Below, in pieces: positions 62,729 through 64,000 of a DNA stretch of 64,000 bases. Numbering within the stretch: the stretch's first letter is position 1; every line of letters begins with the position of its first letter. The notes beneath the pieces were generated by a model. It was given only the letters and a program-made list of their open reading frames with translations, was not told the origin of the DNA and searched no databases. A program made the translations under genes and the position numbers. The stretch spans positions 1 to 64,000 of the forward strand of contig CANDNA010000015.1 of assembly GCA_947385955.1 (NCBI GenBank), in the 5' to 3' direction. The DNA is from an uncultured Clostridia bacterium. GTDB lineage: Bacteria; Bacillota; Clostridia; Lachnospirales; Lachnospiraceae.

Positions 62729-64000
62729 ATGGATAAAAAAGAAACTGTGAATTGTACTAAGAAAAAATTAGTGAATATTGTCCTTGCTTTTGTGATACCG
62801 ACAGTTATTATGCTGATAGCTGTTAAGCGGGAAATGATTTTATATGCGATTAATGATGATACAGGGATGCGTTCAATGGCGGATGGCATTTATGGCGGTA
62901 CACCGGACGGGCATTTGACATGGACACCATATGTGTATGGCTGGGTCATAAGCTGTCTGTACAGGATGATTCCGCAAATTGACTGGTATGGATTTTTTGT
63001 GCTTGGAATGCCTGTACTGGCGCTTTGTGTTGTGGCATATCGGGTGATTTCAGGAGAAGATTCAAAAAAGCGATTTATTTATTATGGAGTAACAGGCGCT
63101 ATTTTTCTGGTCTTTGTTTCTGCTGACATAATGACATTTCAATGGACAATATCTTCGGTTATTTGTGCTGCGTGTGCTTATTTTTTATTTTATACCAATG
63201 AAGATTCAACACTGTATTATTTTTGGACTTGGTTTTTCTTTTTTATGAGTTACTGTATTCGTCCCTACAGTTTGTATATGGCGGCAGCTGCGTTTGTCCC
63301 ATTGTTTTTATTTAAATGGAAGGTGTATGAATACAGAAACTGGAAATTCAAAATAGACCGGATGATTGTCAGGAAGTTGGCTTGGGTGTTTGCATTTATC
63401 GGATGTTATGTATTGTTTTTTGTGGTTCATTATTTTGCCTATAACAAACAGGAATGGAGAGAATATAGTGCGTTTACGTATCAGAGAGCTCTTATTTATG
63501 ATTATTATGGGGTGCCTGCATATGAAGGCAATGAAGCATTTTATAGAGGCATTGGCCTGAGCGAAGAAGAGGTTGCCCTTATGGAGGATTATCATATTGG
63601 ATTTATGGATGAGTTGACTACAGAACAATTGGATCAGGTTGTTTCTTATTCTATGCGTCTAAACGGTGACAGTTCTTTTATGGCTAAACTGACAGATATG
63701 TGGACAAGTTATAAAGATGCATTATTTGAAAGTATGCATGCTCCGCTGACACCCATTCTTGGATTGTTTACGTTGGCATTGATTTTTTTGATTAATAAAA
63801 AAGAGACATGGATATTTGTTATTGTGAATTTTTTCTGGATTCATCTGGTTTCTTTTCTTGCCGGATGGAATGGGAAATTTCCGTACAGAATCAGTAAAAG
63901 TCTTTGCCTGCTATATGCAGCCACACTTTTTTCGATTTATTACGAGGAAAGAAAACAAATTTTATATTCGAAAAAATTCTGTGTTGTGGCTGGGATTTTA
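62729..64000 (+). CDS. Polytopic membrane protein, C-terminus cut by window edge
   Basis: From ATG 62729 an open frame of 424 codons reaches the end of the window with no stop. It reads MDKKETVNCTKKKLVNIVLA at the start, then a loop with YAINDDTGMRSMADGIYGGT and DGHLTWTPYVYGWVI, about eight helices, and a soluble stretch (YYGVPAYEGNEAFYRGIG) between helices. The acidic first loop suggests a GT-C-like or GtrII-like enzyme, but I do not recognise a specific family. AGAGGAAAG lies about twelve bases before the ATG. It is in the same unit as the WecE-like gene, 15 bases downstream. Confidence 0.6.
   Translation, partial: MDKKETVNCTKKKLVNIVLAFVIPTVIMLIAVKREMILYAINDDTGMRSMADGIYGGTPDGHLTWTPYVYGWVISCLYRMIPQIDWYGFFVLGMPVLALCVVAYRVISGEDSKKRFIYYGVTGAIFLVFVSADIMTFQWTISSVICAACAYFLFYTNEDSTLYYFWTWFFFFMSYCIRPYSLYMAAAAFVPLFLFKWKVYEYRNWKFKIDRMIVRKLAWVFAFIGCYVLFFVVHYFAYNKQEWREYSAFTYQRALIYDYYGVPAYEGNEAFYRGIGLSEEEVALMEDYHIGFMDELTTEQLDQVVSYSMRLNGDSSFMAKLTDMWTSYKDALFESMHAPLTPILGLFTLALIFLINKKETWIFVIVNFFWIHLVSFLAGWNGKFPYRISKSLCLLYAATLFSIYYEERKQILYSKKFCVVAGIL

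Noticed and set aside
1-64000. Mobile elements, CRISPR arrays, tRNA genes
   Set aside because: No transposase-like frame, no regularly spaced repeats and no cloverleaf-like gene were found on reading through; absence by eye is not proof.

Overview
The window is one long surface-polysaccharide biosynthesis locus from a low-to-mid GC Gram-positive bacterium. It is most likely a Lachnospiraceae-type gut clostridium. That placement is an inference from strong AGGAGG-like ribosome sites, frequent ATG/GTG/TTG starts, tight ATGA gene couplings and the style of the protein families; no rRNA or housekeeping marker is present to prove it. I see no tRNA, CRISPR array, IS element or phage gene.

Layout. 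(1) At 1-2008 a short leftward unit encodes a GtrII-like membrane protein and, running off the left edge, an acyltransferase-3 protein. (2) At 2.2 kb a consensus promoter starts the rightward cluster. It begins with a polyprenyl-phosphate sugar-1-phosphate transferase, a GT4 glycosyltransferase and an AlgD-like GDP-mannose 6-dehydrogenase. These are followed by a GT-C membrane protein, a heparinase II/III-like protein, an MBOAT O-acyltransferase and an SGNH-type partner (4.9-12.8 kb), a set that resembles alginate-type modification. (3) 12.8-28.9 kb holds further GT4 enzymes, FdtA/FdtB (dTDP-Fuc3N), two GT-C membrane proteins, a Wzx flippase, a DPM1-like GT2 and a first AsnB-like amidotransferase. 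(4) 28.9-50.2 kb, visibly richer in A+T, carries repeated GT modules, a WlbB/WlbC/WlbA cassette with a WbpA/TviB-like dehydrogenase (UDP-GlcNAc3NAcA type sugar), and a LegB/nucleotidyltransferase/aminotransferase cassette. It also has two more AsnB-like proteins and a PglK-like ABC flippase. (5) 50.2-59.6 kb holds a tandem pair of 819-residue membrane proteins, a GT2 with an insertion, a glutaminase fused to an N-acetyl-sugar amidotransferase, and a second Wzx flippase. It ends at a clear intrinsic terminator. (6) From 59.7 kb a new promoter drives another GT-C protein, a WecE-like aminotransferase and a membrane protein cut by the right edge.

How the genes fit together (inference): nucleotide-sugar enzymes make several rare sugars. 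These are mannuronate, 3-amino- and 4-amino-6-deoxyhexoses, a 2,3-diamino uronic acid and a 4-amino-4,6-dideoxy sugar. About thirteen GT-B enzymes and two GT2 enzymes assemble them on undecaprenyl phosphate, and three candidate flippases export the products. GT-C/polymerase-like proteins act on the outer face, and MBOAT/SGNH proteins acetylate. Three AsnB-like enzymes and one fused amidotransferase would convert carboxylates to amides and an N-acetyl group to an acetamidino group. The predicted result is one or more heavily nitrogen-decorated glycans. No RmlA/RmlB, chain-length regulator or textbook Wzy is visible, so parts of the system must lie outside the window.
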